A stretch of DNA of 64,000 nucleotides from JAWKUK01 sp964402175 (GTDB lineage: Bacteria; Planctomycetota; UBA1135; GCA-002686595), in the NCBI GenBank assembly GCA_964402175.1, contig CAYOBN010000019.1:1-64000 (forward strand), in the 5' to 3' direction. The notes under the pieces are model-generated. The model saw only the letters and a program-made list of their open reading frames with translations, made no database searches and had not been told where the DNA came from. The number at the start of each line of letters is the position of its first letter. Positions within the stretch are counted from its first letter, which is position 1. Of this stretch, positions 47,390 to 57,453 are shown in pieces. The translations under genes were made by a program, and so were the position numbers.

Positions 47390-50182
47390 TCATTTCCGAG
47401 GGCCAGGGTCGGACCCGCTCGGCAGCGCCGCCCGCGCGGCGCTGAGGGCATCCCCTAGGCCGAGCTCGGCGGCGCGGAGCGCGGGGCGGGTCTCGAAGAG
47501 GCGCGGGCACGCCCCGAGCGCGCGGGCCAACGCCGCCCCCGCGAGCCCCGGGTCGCCGGCCCGCGCCGCCGCGAGCGCGACGTAGAGGTGAGCGTCGGCG
47601 CGGCTCGGCCGAGCGAGCGCCGCACGCTCGAGCTGGCCCAGGGCGCGCCGCGCGTCGCCGGCGACCAGGGCGCCCAGGCCCTGGCTCGTGTGGTGTTCGA
47701 AGCGCACTTCGCCGTCGAGCCACACAAACGGCGGTCGGCCCTCGTCCGGGTGCCCTTCGAACGCGCGCCTGCGGCGGTCGACCTCGGCGAGGTCGACCGG
47801 GGCGACGTCGCGCACCCCCGCGGCGCTGGCGCGCTGCGCGCTCCACGCTTCGCGGCACGCGAGCACCCCGAGGAACGCGCTGCGCCGCGCGCGGCCTTCG
47901 GCGCCGACGAGGGCCTCCCACTGCGCGGGCAACCCGGTCGCGCCGAGGCGCAGGCGCAGGAGGTTCTGCGGCAGGAACCCGAGCGCCTCCGCGCCGCGCG
48001 GCCGCGGGCGGTAGAGGATCCACGGGTCGCGGTCCGTCAGCCGCCGCGCGCTCGGCTGGGTCTCAACCGCGAACTGCACGGGGCTGGAGACGAGCAGGGC
48101 GGCGAGGCTCGCGGGAGACTCCAGGGCGAGCTCACCGAGCTCCGCCGCGAGCGCCGGCGCGGTGAACGGGGCCGCGTCGAGCTCGGGCAGCGCCTCGCCG
48201 CCGACGAGCAGCACCTGCGTGCCGTGCAGGAACGCCGCCGACCACGGGAACGCGCGCTGGAAGGCATCACAGACGGCGGCGGCGACCTCGGGGGCGAGCG
48301 CGTGGGGCGGCAGCCACTGGCACACGAGGCCGCCGGGCGCGAGGGCCGCGCGGGCCTCGCGGTAGAACCCCTCCGTGTAGAGGTGCACCGCGAACGGCGC
48401 GTCCGGCAGGAGCGGCTCCATCGTGAGCACGTCGACGACGGGCCCCTCGCGGCGCGCGAGGTCGCGCAGGAGGCGGCGGCCGTCGCCGAGGTGCACGACG
48501 ACGCGCGCAGCGCCGTCGGCGGCATCGAGCAGCCCAGGCAAACCCTCGTCGAGCGCGCCGCCGTGCGCGTCGGCGAAGTGCGGGGCCGCAGCCACCACCG
48601 CGCGCGAGAGTTCGAGCACGTCGATGCGCTCGACCGCAGGATGGCGCGCGACGGCGCCGACGGTGGTGCCCGTCCCGAGCGCGAGGACGACCACGCGCCG
48701 CGGCGCGGGGTGCAACAGGACCGGGACGTGCCCGAGCGCCCGCATGTAGAGGTAGTCGACGCCGGTCGCCGTCGCGCGGAAGTTGTCGGTCAACAACGTG
48801 CGCTCGCCGCGCAGGCCGTCGTCGACGACCGTCACCGCGTAGTCCGCGTCTTCGTGGAAGTCGAGCACCGTGAACGCGGGGTTCGCGAGCGCCGGCGCGG
48901 CGAGCACCGGGGACGGCGCGCGGGCGCTGAAGAGCGCCGCTGCGCCGAGCGCGAGCGGCGCGAGGGCCCCGCCGCGCCCGAGCGACGCTGCGGCGAGGGC
49001 CGTCGCAGCGAGGGCCGCGGCGAGCGCGCCCGGCAAGCCGAAGTTCGGTACGAGCAGCCAAGGGAACGCCAGCGCTGCGGCGAGTCCGCCCCAGCTCTCG
49101 TGCACGAGCAGCGCGCCCAGGGGCCGGCCTCCGGCCGCGCGCGCGAGGGCGGGCACGAGGGCGCCGAGCGGCGCGAGCGCGGGCGCGACGAGCGCGAGGG
49201 CGAGCAGCAGCGGCGCGCGGCGCGCGAGGGCCTCGAGGTCGACGCCGAAGGGCGCGCCGAGCCAGGCCTCGGGCCCGAGGACCAGCGCGAGCGCTCCGAG
49301 CGCCGCGAGTGCGAGCACCAGCGCGACGCCTGAGCGGCCGCGCGGCACGAGCGGACCCAGGAGCGCCGCGCCCGCAGCCAGCGCGCCGAGCGCCGCGACG
49401 AGGACGAGCGCGACGGTGTCCTGGTGCCCGCCGAGCCAGACCCCGGCGACGCGCACACCGGCGCCTTGGACGACGACCTGCAGGGCGGTCGCGGCGCCCA
49501 GGAGGAGGCCCGCGCCGCGGAGGTGGCCCGCGGCGGCGGAGGTCGCCTGGACCGCGGGCGCGCGCAGCCCGGCGGCAGCGAGCCCCGCCAGGAGGGCCGC
49601 GGCGCTCGCCGCCCACGCGGCCCCGTCGAGCCCGAGCGCCAGGGGCAGCTCCCACGCCGCCAGCCGCGCGCCGGCGACAGCGCCCGCGAGGTTGAGCGCC
49701 CACACCCAGCGCACGCCACCGGCCGCGGCGAGCGCGGGCAGGGCGAGGCCCTGCCCGAAGGCGGTCGCCGCGACCCCGGCGAGCGCGAGGGGCGCCGGGA
49801 AGGCGCTCGGATCGCGGGCCAGGACGGCGAGCAGCGTCGCGCCCGAGAGCGCCGCGCAGAGGCCGCCGGCGAGGGTCGGCCGTTGGAACCCGCCGCTCGC
49901 GCGCGCGCCGAGGGCCCAGCCGGCGACCCAGAGCCCGAGGCCGAGGGGGGCGGCACGGCCCGCCCCGACCGCGGGGCCGAGGGCGGCGATCCAGAGCACC
50001 TCCAGGGCCAATCCGGCGGCGCCGAACAGGGCCGCGGCCGCCCAGGCGAGGGCGACCGACGGGGGGCCGCCGGTTGTCCTACGGGCGGACGGCGGCTCGG
50101 AGCCTGGAGCGAGGGTCGGGCCCGGCGCGGGCTCGGGAAGGGCGGCCAAGGCAGTCCCGCGCGGGTTACGTCCCGAGCTCAC
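47390..50182 (-). CDS. Spermidine-synthase-like membrane protein
   Basis: A 930-residue protein of the fused MFS/spermidine synthase type. Residues about 45-420 hold a dozen or more hydrophobic helices rich in Ala, Leu and Gly. A Rossmann methyltransferase-like domain follows (VVVLALGTGTTVGAV, then IDVLELS, and VVHLGDGRRLL), and the end (about 840-920) looks like a TPR (DAHLYVALAAARAGD). The aminopropyl-transfer residues of true SpeE cannot be confirmed, so polyamine synthesis should not be assumed. The start overlaps the EIIA stop by 17 bases. Confidence 0.8.
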   Translation of the reverse strand: MSSGRNPRGTALAALPEPAPGPTLAPGSEPPSARRTTGGPPSVALAWAAAALFGAAGLALEVLWIAALGPAVGAGRAAPLGLGLWVAGWALGARASGGFQRPTLAGGLCAALSGATLLAVLARDPSAFPAPLALAGVAATAFGQGLALPALAAAGGVRWVWALNLAGAVAGARLAAWELPLALGLDGAAWAASAAALLAGLAAAGLRAPAVQATSAAAGHLRGAGLLLGAATALQVVVQGAGVRVAGVWLGGHQDTVALVLVAALGALAAGAALLGPLVPRGRSGVALVLALAALGALALVLGPEAWLGAPFGVDLEALARRAPLLLALALVAPALAPLGALVPALARAAGGRPLGALLVHESWGGLAAALAFPWLLVPNFGLPGALAAALAATALAAASLGRGGALAPLALGAAALFSARAPSPVLAAPALANPAFTVLDFHEDADYAVTVVDDGLRGERTLLTDNFRATATGVDYLYMRALGHVPVLLHPAPRRVVVLALGTGTTVGAVARHPAVERIDVLELSRAVVAAAPHFADAHGGALDEGLPGLLDAADGAARVVVHLGDGRRLLRDLARREGPVVDVLTMEPLLPDAPFAVHLYTEGFYREARAALAPGGLVCQWLPPHALAPEVAAAVCDAFQRAFPWSAAFLHGTQVLLVGGEALPELDAAPFTAPALAAELGELALESPASLAALLVSSPVQFAVETQPSARRLTDRDPWILYRPRPRGAEALGFLPQNLLRLRLGATGLPAQWEALVGAEGRARRSAFLGVLACREAWSAQRASAAGVRDVAPVDLAEVDRRRRAFEGHPDEGRPPFVWLDGEVRFEHHTSQGLGALVAGDARRALGQLERAALARPSRADAHLYVALAAARAGDPGLAGAALARALGACPRLFETRPALRAAELGLGDALSAARAALPSGSDPGPRK

Positions 50183-50639
50183 CTGCGACGAGCACGGCCT
50201 TGGCGGCGCCCGCGGTCGGGGCGGCGAGCAAACCCTCGCGCACCTTGGCCTTCTGCAGGACCCGCGCGATGTCGGCGAGGGTCCGGATGTGCAGCAGCTT
50301 CTGGTTCTTCGGGATGACCAGCAGCACGATGATCCGCGCGCGCTGGCCGTCGATGCTCTCGAAATCGAGGCCCGCTTCGCTGCGCACCAGGCCGAGCGCG
50401 GCGACGACGCCGGGCAGCTCGTCCACGGCGGCGTGCGGGATGGCGATGCCGTGCTCCATGCCGGTCGACATGCTGCGCTCGCGCGACAGGATGGCCTCGA
50501 GGACCTCGGCCGAGCGGCCGGCCGCCAGGCGGCCCCGCGCGACGAGGTGGTCGACGAGGGCGCGGATCGCGTGCCACTTGTCGGCCGGGGCGAAGTCGAG
50601 GACCAGGTCGGCCTCGTCGAGCAGCTCGCTGGGCTTCAT
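50166..50639 (-). CDS. PTS EIIA-Ntr-like regulatory protein
   Basis: A 157-residue EIIA domain of the fructose/mannitol type, close to PtsN. His69 in GIAIPHAAV is the phosphorylated residue. With no sugar-specific EIIB or EIIC near, it is more likely a regulatory phosphoprotein than a transporter part. It overlaps the start of the membrane protein by 17 bases, which suggests coupling. It is divergent from the type II secretion operon with 356 bases in between. Confidence 0.88.
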   Translation of the reverse strand: MKPSELLDEADLVLDFAPADKWHAIRALVDHLVARGRLAAGRSAEVLEAILSRERSMSTGMEHGIAIPHAAVDELPGVVAALGLVRSEAGLDFESIDGQRARIIVLLVIPKNQKLLHIRTLADIARVLQKAKVREGLLAAPTAGAAKAVLVAGELGT

Positions 50640-50995
50640 CCGTCGGGAGCATACCGGCCAGCGGGCGGAAGTCGGCGCGGAAGTCGGGCGGAGGGGCTCG
50701 CCGACCTCACGCGTTCCGGCGGACAGGGTGGCAGCGCCCGGGGTGACGGGCTCCCGGGACCGCCGGAGGCACCCACCCGCGACGAAATGTCATACAAAGG
50801 AGTTCGATCCTCGTGCTTGCTCGCGGGAAGAGGAACGCCACACTGGCGTCCGATTCCCGTCCAGGACCGGTCGTCGGGGGGCTGCACCCCGAGGATCCCG
50901 GCCCGGGACGACCCGCCACCGCCCGGTCGGGCCCCCTACCGACCACCCCACGTGTCCCAAGCGCGCCGCCTCCCCTGCGGGACGGCACCTCCCGA
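50640..50995. other. Divergent region before gspD
   Basis: 356 bases between the EIIA gene and gspD. An in-frame GTG at 50813, ten bases after an AAAGGAG site, would extend GspD by 61 residues of low-complexity Pro/Arg/Gly sequence ahead of its signal peptide, so I treat it as leader. No operator or strong hairpin was found. Confidence 0.5.
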
Positions 50996-53341
50996 ATGAC
51001 CCGGAACCCCTCCCCCCGCTGCGCCGACCTCGCCGACGCCGGTCTCCGTGAACGTGGTGCCCGCCCGACCGCGGAGCGGCCCTGGACGCTCGCCTTGCGC
51101 GCGCTCCCGAGTCTCGCCCTCGCGCTCGCCATCTGCGGGGCGCTCGCGCCGGCGTCCTCGGCCCAAGGGCAGGCCCCGGGCCAGGACGACCTGCCGCCGA
51201 TCCAGGTCGTCGGCGACTCGTACATCCTGAACTTCGCGGCCGGTCCGAACACGACGGACGCCCTGTCGTTGCTGCAGTTCGTCAGCGCCTGCCAGGAGGT
51301 GACGGACCTCAACTTCACGTGGAACCAGGAGACGGAGAACCTGCTCAGCGGCGCGAAGTTGCGCTTGCTCGGGCCGAAGACCGTCCCGAAGGAGCGCTTC
51401 TACTCCTTCTTCCAGGTGATGATGATCATCAACGACTTCGTCTGCACGGAGATCGGTGAGACGGGCATCTCGGTCATCAAGATCGACTCGCTGCAGACCG
51501 CGCAGCGCAACACGATCCGGTCGCAGGCCGTGAACGTGGAACCGGAGGACCTCGAGAGCTACGCGGACCAGCCGGCGACGTTGATCACGACCGTGATCGA
51601 CCTGCCGAACTCGGACGTGCGCCAGGTTTCGAACTCCCTGCGCACGATGATCACCGACGCGAACACCATGCAGATGTTGCCGGCGGGCAACTCGACGACG
51701 ATGGTGCTCACGGGCTTCGGCAGCAACGTCGTGGCGCTCGTGCGGATGCTGCGGATCATCGACGAAGCCTCGAAGATCTCGCCGATCATCCCCGTGTTCG
51801 AGCGCATTCCGCTCGAGTTCGCGGTGGCCGAGGACGTCGCGACGATCGTCGAGGAGCTCTTGAACTCGGCCTCGCGCTTCTCGCGCAACACCCAGGGTGG
51901 ACAGCCGGCCCAGGGAGTCTCTGCGCCGCTGCAACAGGGCCAGGGCGAAGCGAAGATCATGGTCGATCAGCGCTCGAACTCGCTCTTGATCACGGCGATG
52001 CCGCAGGACATGCCGCGCATCCGCGAGCTCGTCGCGGAGCTCGATGTGGACATCCCGCTGCGCGAGCGCACGTACCACATCTACAACCTCGACAACGTGT
52101 CGGCCGAGACGCTCGCCGAGACGCTCAACGACTTCCTGCAGGACGCCGCGCGCCTCGAACAACAGCGCGCTGCGGGCCAGGGCGCCCAGGCGCGGCCGAC
52201 GACCGGCGGTAACAACCAGGAGTACGTCGTCGTCGCGGACGTCGAGACGAACTCCCTCCTGATCGCGGCGAGCCGCACGCGTTACGAGGAGCTCTTGAGC
52301 CTGATCCAGCGCCTCGACCGGCGCCAGGACCAGGTGCTCATCGAGACCGCGCTCGTCGAGCTGACCGGCAGCGACTTCCTCGACATCGGGGTCGAGCTCG
52401 GCTTCGCGGACCTGCCGACGGCTGCGGGCACGGGCGGCTTCGGCGTCACGAGCTTCGGGCTGTCCGACCTGACCGACACGGACGACGACGGTGCGCCGGA
52501 CCTGCGGGTCCCGGCGCTGAACCAGGGCATCACCGCCGGCATCATCGACGGAGATGACTTCAGCCTGCCGTTCTTGCTGTCGCTGATCGAGCGCCGTACG
52601 AACTCCAACGTGCTGAACGTGCCGTCGGTGCTGGTGAACAACAACAGCTCGGCGACGGTGACGACCCTCGACGAACAGCCGACGACGCAGATCACGGCGA
52701 CCGGCGGGGTCGGCAACCAGACGCAGGAGAACTTCGCGGGCTACCAGGAGGCGGGTATCACGATGATCATCTCGCCGTCGATCAGCGCCTCGCGGTACCT
52801 GCGCCTGTCGATCGAGCTCGAGGTCTCGACGTTCGTCGGCTCGGTCCAAGGCGCCGTACCGCCCCCGCGGGTCACGCGCACGATCCAGACCCAGGTCAAC
52901 GTGCCCGACGGCGACACGATGGTCATCGGCGGCATCGTCATCGACAACCGCTCCTCGACGACCAACCAGGTGCCGTTCCTCGGCCGTCTGCCGATCGTAC
53001 GGCACCTCTTCTCGCGCGAGTCGACCAGCGCGAACAAGACGGCGCTGTACTTCTTCGTGACCCCGCACATCCTCAAAGAGTCGGACTTCGCGGACCTCGC
53101 TGAGGTCAGCTACCGCAAGAAGCTCGACGCGGTCGGCGAGATCGGTTTGGACCGCATCCGCCTGATCGACCCGAACTTCGGCGAAGAGCGCGCGGGTGTG
53201 GACCTCTCCGGCTTCGACCTGCCGCTCTACGCTCCGCCGACGCGGGGCGAAGTGCGCGGGCCGGAGGTCGGCATTGGCGCGAAAGAGGCTGCAGAGCGCC
53301 TCGGCAGCGAGGCAGCGACGCCGCCGCAAGCCCCCCAGTGA
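50996..53341 (+). CDS. gspD: Type II secretion secretin GspD
   Basis: Outer-membrane channel of a type II secretion or type IV pilus-like system, 781 residues. A signal peptide lies at about 30-56 (LALRALPSLALALAI, then ASSAQ). N-domains cover about 70-460, including the repeated ring-building motif (TTVIDLPNSDVRQVSN and later YNLDNVSAETLAETL). The secretin domain, about 480-700, has VLIETALVEL, VLNVPSVLVNNN, VPDGDTMVIGGI and VPFLGRLPIV. An acidic insert (DLTDTDDDGAPDL) sits in the gate region. ATG 50996 is preferred over GTG 50813. It heads the gspDEFGHIJ operon. Confidence 0.94.
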   Translation: MTRNPSPRCADLADAGLRERGARPTAERPWTLALRALPSLALALAICGALAPASSAQGQAPGQDDLPPIQVVGDSYILNFAAGPNTTDALSLLQFVSACQEVTDLNFTWNQETENLLSGAKLRLLGPKTVPKERFYSFFQVMMIINDFVCTEIGETGISVIKIDSLQTAQRNTIRSQAVNVEPEDLESYADQPATLITTVIDLPNSDVRQVSNSLRTMITDANTMQMLPAGNSTTMVLTGFGSNVVALVRMLRIIDEASKISPIIPVFERIPLEFAVAEDVATIVEELLNSASRFSRNTQGGQPAQGVSAPLQQGQGEAKIMVDQRSNSLLITAMPQDMPRIRELVAELDVDIPLRERTYHIYNLDNVSAETLAETLNDFLQDAARLEQQRAAGQGAQARPTTGGNNQEYVVVADVETNSLLIAASRTRYEELLSLIQRLDRRQDQVLIETALVELTGSDFLDIGVELGFADLPTAAGTGGFGVTSFGLSDLTDTDDDGAPDLRVPALNQGITAGIIDGDDFSLPFLLSLIERRTNSNVLNVPSVLVNNNSSATVTTLDEQPTTQITATGGVGNQTQENFAGYQEAGITMIISPSISASRYLRLSIELEVSTFVGSVQGAVPPPRVTRTIQTQVNVPDGDTMVIGGIVIDNRSSTTNQVPFLGRLPIVRHLFSRESTSANKTALYFFVTPHILKESDFADLAEVSYRKKLDAVGEIGLDRIRLIDPNFGEERAGVDLSGFDLPLYAPPTRGEVRGPEVGIGAKEAAERLGSEAATPPQAPQ

Positions 53342-53416
53342 CCCCAGCCACAACGTTGCGCGCCACCAGGGCGGCCCCCGAGCGGGGCCGCCGCTCTCGT
53401 CTCCCACAGCGAATCC

Positions 53417-55120
53417 ATGGTCAGCATCGGTGACATGCTCGTCGACGCGGGGCTCACCCGCGATCAGCTCGAGGAGTGCCGCGGTCAAGCGGCCGCGAGC
53501 GGCGACACACTCGACCGCGTCGTCCTGCAACGGAAGTACCTCGACGAGGTCACGCTGCTGCAGGTCTACGCCAAGGCCCTCGGCTACGAGTTCCGCAAGA
53601 GCCTCGATGGCACGCGCGTGCCGGGCACGTTCATCGAGAAGGTGCCGGTCCAGTTCGCGCGCAACTACAGCCTCGTCGCGCTCGAGGAGCGCGATGGGGT
53701 CGTGCGCGTGGCGACGTGTACGCCGCTCGATCCGCACCCGATGGACGACCTCGCGGCGCTGATGGGCGTCGAGGTCGATGCGGTCCTGGCCCCGAAGGGC
53801 GAGATCAACACGCTGATCGCGCGCGCGTACCGCCACAAGGCCGACGGCGTCGACGAGGCGCTCGATGCCGTGTCGGAGGACGGTGACATCGGCCAGATGG
53901 CGGCCGAGCTCGACGACGCCGAGGACGTGCTCGACGTCTCGAACAAGGCGCCGATCATCAAGCTCGTCAACACCATCCTGTTCCAGGCCCTGAAGCTGCG
54001 CGCCTCCGACGTGCACTTCCAGCCGTTCGCGGACAGGTTGCAGGTGCGCTTCCGGATCGACGGCATCCTCTACGACATGGACTCGATCCCGAAGCGGGTG
54101 CAAGAGGCCATCGTCAGCCGCGTGAAGGTCATGGGCAAGATGGACATCGCCGAGCGCCGCTTGCCGCAGGACGGCCGGGCGACGATCCGCCTGGGCGATG
54201 GCGAGGTCGACGTGCGTATCAGCTCCGTGCCGACGTCGCAGGGCGAGCGCATCGTCATGCGACTCCTCGACAAGACGGCGAAGCTGTACCGGTTGAACGA
54301 GATCGGGTTGTCGCAGAAGAACCTGGACATGATCCGGGACTACCTGAACTACAACCACGGCATCATCCTCGTCACGGGCCCGACGGGTTCGGGCAAGACG
54401 ACGACGCTGTACGCCGGCATGGCGGAGATCGACACCACGCAGAAGAACGTGCTGACGATCGAGGACCCCGTCGAATACGCCCTCGGCGGGATCAGCCAGG
54501 TGCAGGTGAACGTGAAGAAGGGCCTGACCTTCGCATCGGGTCTGCGCTCGTTCCTGCGTCAGGACCCCGACGTGATGATGGTCGGTGAGATCCGTGACCT
54601 CGAGACCGCAGAGGTCGCGATCCGCGCTGCGTTGACCGGTCACCTGGTGTTCTCGACGGTGCACACGAACGACGCGGCCAGCACCGTGACCCGTATGGTG
54701 GACCAGGGTGTCGAGCCGTACCTCGTGTCGAGCTCGCTCGTCCTGATCATCGCGCAGCGCCTCATCCGGACGATCTGCCCCCACTGCAAGGTCATCAAAC
54801 CCGTCAACGACGAGTGGCGGGCGAAGATCAAGAAGGTCGGGATGACCCCGGAGGAGCTCGACAACAAGATCGCCTACGGGCTCGGCTGTGACGAGTGCTT
54901 CCAGTCGGGTTACTCGGGCCGAACGGCGATCTACGAGTTCCTCCCGGTCGACGAGGTCCTGCGCACGCAGATCATGGAAGGGGCGAGCGCCACGGACATG
55001 AAACGCGCCGCCATCCAGCGCGGACTCATCACGCTGCGCCTCGATGGCCAGGACAAGATCCGGGCCCGCGAGACGACCCCCGACGAAGTGCTGCGGGTGA
55101 CCCAGCTCGACATGGAGTGA
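53417..55120 (+). CDS. gspE: Type II secretion ATPase GspE
   Basis: Cytoplasmic ATPase of 567 residues that drives pseudopilus assembly. N-terminal GspE N1 domain (about 1-150), Walker A GPTGSGKTT (321-329), Asp box and Walker B DVMMVGEIRD (385-394), HTNDA, and the zinc tetracysteine Cys454, Cys457, Cys491, Cys494 (CPHC and CDEC) are seen. These are typical for GspE/PilB. It is 75 bases after gspD and 14 before gspF. Confidence 0.96.
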   Translation: MVSIGDMLVDAGLTRDQLEECRGQAAASGDTLDRVVLQRKYLDEVTLLQVYAKALGYEFRKSLDGTRVPGTFIEKVPVQFARNYSLVALEERDGVVRVATCTPLDPHPMDDLAALMGVEVDAVLAPKGEINTLIARAYRHKADGVDEALDAVSEDGDIGQMAAELDDAEDVLDVSNKAPIIKLVNTILFQALKLRASDVHFQPFADRLQVRFRIDGILYDMDSIPKRVQEAIVSRVKVMGKMDIAERRLPQDGRATIRLGDGEVDVRISSVPTSQGERIVMRLLDKTAKLYRLNEIGLSQKNLDMIRDYLNYNHGIILVTGPTGSGKTTTLYAGMAEIDTTQKNVLTIEDPVEYALGGISQVQVNVKKGLTFASGLRSFLRQDPDVMMVGEIRDLETAEVAIRAALTGHLVFSTVHTNDAASTVTRMVDQGVEPYLVSSSLVLIIAQRLIRTICPHCKVIKPVNDEWRAKIKKVGMTPEELDNKIAYGLGCDECFQSGYSGRTAIYEFLPVDEVLRTQIMEGASATDMKRAAIQRGLITLRLDGQDKIRARETTPDEVLRVTQLDME

Positions 55121-55134
55121 CCTGAGGCGAGCCC

Positions 55135-56400
55135 ATGCCGGTCTACGAATACAAAGCCTTCGCCCCGGGCGGCGCGATCAAGAGCGGCATCGTCAATGCC
55201 GACACCGAGCGCGACGCCCGCTCGAAGCTCCGCAAGGAGAACCTGCTGGTCTCCAAGCTGACGCAGAAGCGCAGCGCCGGCAGCAGCAAAGCGAGCGAAC
55301 GGAAGGGCGCCTCGATGGGCGCGCTCGCCCGCATGCGGGCCGCCCGGGCCCGCAGCCAGGGTCCCGGCCCGCGCGAGAGCGAGATCGTCGGCGGCATGAC
55401 GCGCCAGCTCGCGACCCTGCTGGGATCGGGGATCGCGCTGACGGAGTCGCTCTCAGCCCTCGTGGACCAGGCGGAGAAACGCAACGTCGAGACGATGCTG
55501 CGCGAGATCCGCGAGGACATCCAACGCGGTTTGAACCTGGCCGAGGCCCTCGAGAAGCACCCCGGCTGGTTCTCCGAGCTCTACGTCAACATGGTCCGCG
55601 CCGGCCAAGCGGCGGGCAACCTCGATACGGTGCTCACGCGCCTTGCGGACTACATGCAGAACCAGCGGGCGCTGCGGCGGAAGATCGTCGGCGCTCTGAC
55701 GTATCCCGTGATGATGATCATCATCGGTGTGCTCGTCGTCGCGATCCTTCTGGCGAAGGTCGTGCCGAACATCACCAAGATGCTCATCGACCAGAACAAA
55801 GCGCTCCCGCCGACGACGCAGGTGCTCGTCAACGTCAGCGACTTCGTGCAGAGCTACTGGATCGTGATGCTGCTGGGCGTCGCGGCGCTCTCGTTCGTGA
55901 TCGAGCGCGTCTACAAGAACAGCGACAAGGGGCGCCTCTTCATGGACCGGCTGCTGCTCGGCACCCCGGTCCTGGGCGACCTGATGCGTAAAGCGTCGGT
56001 CGCGCGCTTCACCCGCACCCTGTCGACGTTGCTGCAGAGCGGCGTGCCCGTGATCCAATCGCTCGACATCACCCGCGCGATCGTCGGCAACCGCGTCATC
56101 GCCGACGCGACGGGGATGATCAAGGAGCGCGTCGTCGAGGGTACGGACATCGCAACTCCCCTGAAGAAGAGCGGTGCGTTCCCCCCGACCGTGGGTTACA
56201 TGGTCGCGGTCGGTGAGCAGTCCGGCGAAGTCGAGCAGATGCTCGACCGGATCGCGATCGCCTACGACGAGGAGATCGAGGTCGCCGCCGACCGTTTCAC
56301 CGCCCTGCTCGAGCCTCTGATGATCGTCGGCCTCGCCTGCGTCGTCGGATACATCGTCTTCGCCATCGTCCAACCGATCCTCGAGATCGGAAAGCTCTGA
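55135..56400 (+). CDS. gspF: Type II secretion inner-membrane protein GspF
   Basis: Inner-membrane platform protein, 421 residues. It has the N-terminal PVYEYKA, two T2SSF repeats (ESEIVGGMTRQLATLLGSGIALTESL and the second ARFTRTLSTLLQSGVP), and three membrane helices near 183-205, 232-252 and 390-412. It connects the ATPase GspE to the pseudopilus in the usual model. Gap to gspG is 42 bases. Confidence 0.96.
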   Translation: MPVYEYKAFAPGGAIKSGIVNADTERDARSKLRKENLLVSKLTQKRSAGSSKASERKGASMGALARMRAARARSQGPGPRESEIVGGMTRQLATLLGSGIALTESLSALVDQAEKRNVETMLREIREDIQRGLNLAEALEKHPGWFSELYVNMVRAGQAAGNLDTVLTRLADYMQNQRALRRKIVGALTYPVMMIIIGVLVVAILLAKVVPNITKMLIDQNKALPPTTQVLVNVSDFVQSYWIVMLLGVAALSFVIERVYKNSDKGRLFMDRLLLGTPVLGDLMRKASVARFTRTLSTLLQSGVPVIQSLDITRAIVGNRVIADATGMIKERVVEGTDIATPLKKSGAFPPTVGYMVAVGEQSGEVEQMLDRIAIAYDEEIEVAADRFTALLEPLMIVGLACVVGYIVFAIVQPILEIGKL

Positions 56401-56442
56401 TTCCAGCGGCCCGCCGGGCCCCGCGCTGCAACCCCAAGTCCC

Positions 56443-56886
56443 ATGCAACTCCACCACACCCTGCGGCGCCGCGCGCGCCGCGCTGGTTTCTCGCTCGCCG
56501 AGCTCATGGTCGTGATCGTGATCATCGGCCTACTGGCGACCATGGTCGTGCCGAAGCTCTTCTCGTACCTCGGCGACGCCAACCTCACGAAGGTCAAGGC
56601 CGACCTGCAGCAGATCGACAGCGCGCTCCTGACCTTCGTGGCGCGCAACAGCGGGCGTTTCCCCGACTCGCTCGAGGACCTCGTGCGACCCGACGAGAAG
56701 GGCTTCTCGTACCTCGACCGCCAGACGATCCCGAAGGACCCGTGGGGCAACGAGTACATCTACTTCCCGCCCCGCGGCAGCGAGGTCTCGCCGACGCTCC
56801 TCTCCTACGGTAAGGACGGCGCGCAGGGCGGTGAAGGTCAGGACCAGGACATCACCATCCAGATGATCAAGAACCAGGAGATCTGA
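56443..56886 (+). CDS. gspG: Major pseudopilin GspG
   Basis: Main pseudopilin of 147 residues. The prepilin site is RRAGFSLAELMVV, with cleavage after Gly and Glu at position +5, followed by a long hydrophobic helix. The C-terminal part has DPWGNEY and LLSYGKDG, the conserved end of GspG that in the family binds calcium. The start ATG 56443 gives a 15-residue basic leader. It is processed by a prepilin peptidase not encoded here. Confidence 0.95.
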   Translation: MQLHHTLRRRARRAGFSLAELMVVIVIIGLLATMVVPKLFSYLGDANLTKVKADLQQIDSALLTFVARNSGRFPDSLEDLVRPDEKGFSYLDRQTIPKDPWGNEYIYFPPRGSEVSPTLLSYGKDGAQGGEGQDQDITIQMIKNQEI

Positions 56887-57453
56887 GTGCAACTCTGCCG
56901 TCGACAAGGTCGGGCGGGCTTCACGCTCGCCGAGCTCCTCGTGGTCATCTCGATCATCGGGCTCATGACCTACGTCGTCGCGCAGAGCTTCGACGCCCTG
57001 GTACCCTCCGAGCGGCTCAACACGGCTGTCCGCAACATGACCGCGGTCCTGCGCGACGCGCGCTCGGACGCGATCTCGAAGAACCTGCCGCACTACGTCG
57101 AGTACGACCTGGCCGAGCGGCGTTACCGGATCCTCTATCCCTACAGCCGCGACGTCGGTGTCTTCCGCGAGGGGGTCGACAACGAAGAGCGGCGCCTGGC
57201 GAGCTCTTGGGAGATCCTGCCCGACGGGGTCGAGTTCCACTCGCTCTTCATCGCTGGCGTGCAATACAACGGTACGGAGCCCTATCGGGTGCTCTTCGAT
57301 CCCCGCGGCTCGGCGACCGAGCACTCCGTGGTGCTGTCCCAGCCGCGCTACGAGGCCTTCTACACGATCGAGGTCTTCGCGCTGTCAGGCCACTTCCGGA
57401 TGCACGACGGGATCTGGCAGCGCGCCCCCGTAGAGGACGGAGACTTCCGATGA
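56887..57453 (+). CDS. gspH: Minor pseudopilin GspH
   Basis: Minor pseudopilin of 188 residues, starting with GTG directly after the gspG stop. The prepilin motif RAGFTLAELLVVISII with Glu at +5 is clear, and a GspH/FimT-type domain follows (MTAVLRDARSDAISKNLPHYV). It would sit at the pseudopilus tip with GspI and GspJ. Its stop overlaps gspI by ATGA. Confidence 0.88.
   Translation: MQLCRRQGRAGFTLAELLVVISIIGLMTYVVAQSFDALVPSERLNTAVRNMTAVLRDARSDAISKNLPHYVEYDLAERRYRILYPYSRDVGVFREGVDNEERRLASSWEILPDGVEFHSLFIAGVQYNGTEPYRVLFDPRGSATEHSVVLSQPRYEAFYTIEVFALSGHFRMHDGIWQRAPVEDGDFR

Noticed and set aside
50813..50995. Extension of GspD to a GTG with a good ribosome site
   Set aside because: It would put 110 residues of low-complexity sequence before the signal peptide. 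It remains possible as a leader peptide, but I saw no support for that.
50936..54784. A 1282-residue open frame on the minus strand
   Set aside because: It is antisense to gspD and gspE and has no recognisable domain.
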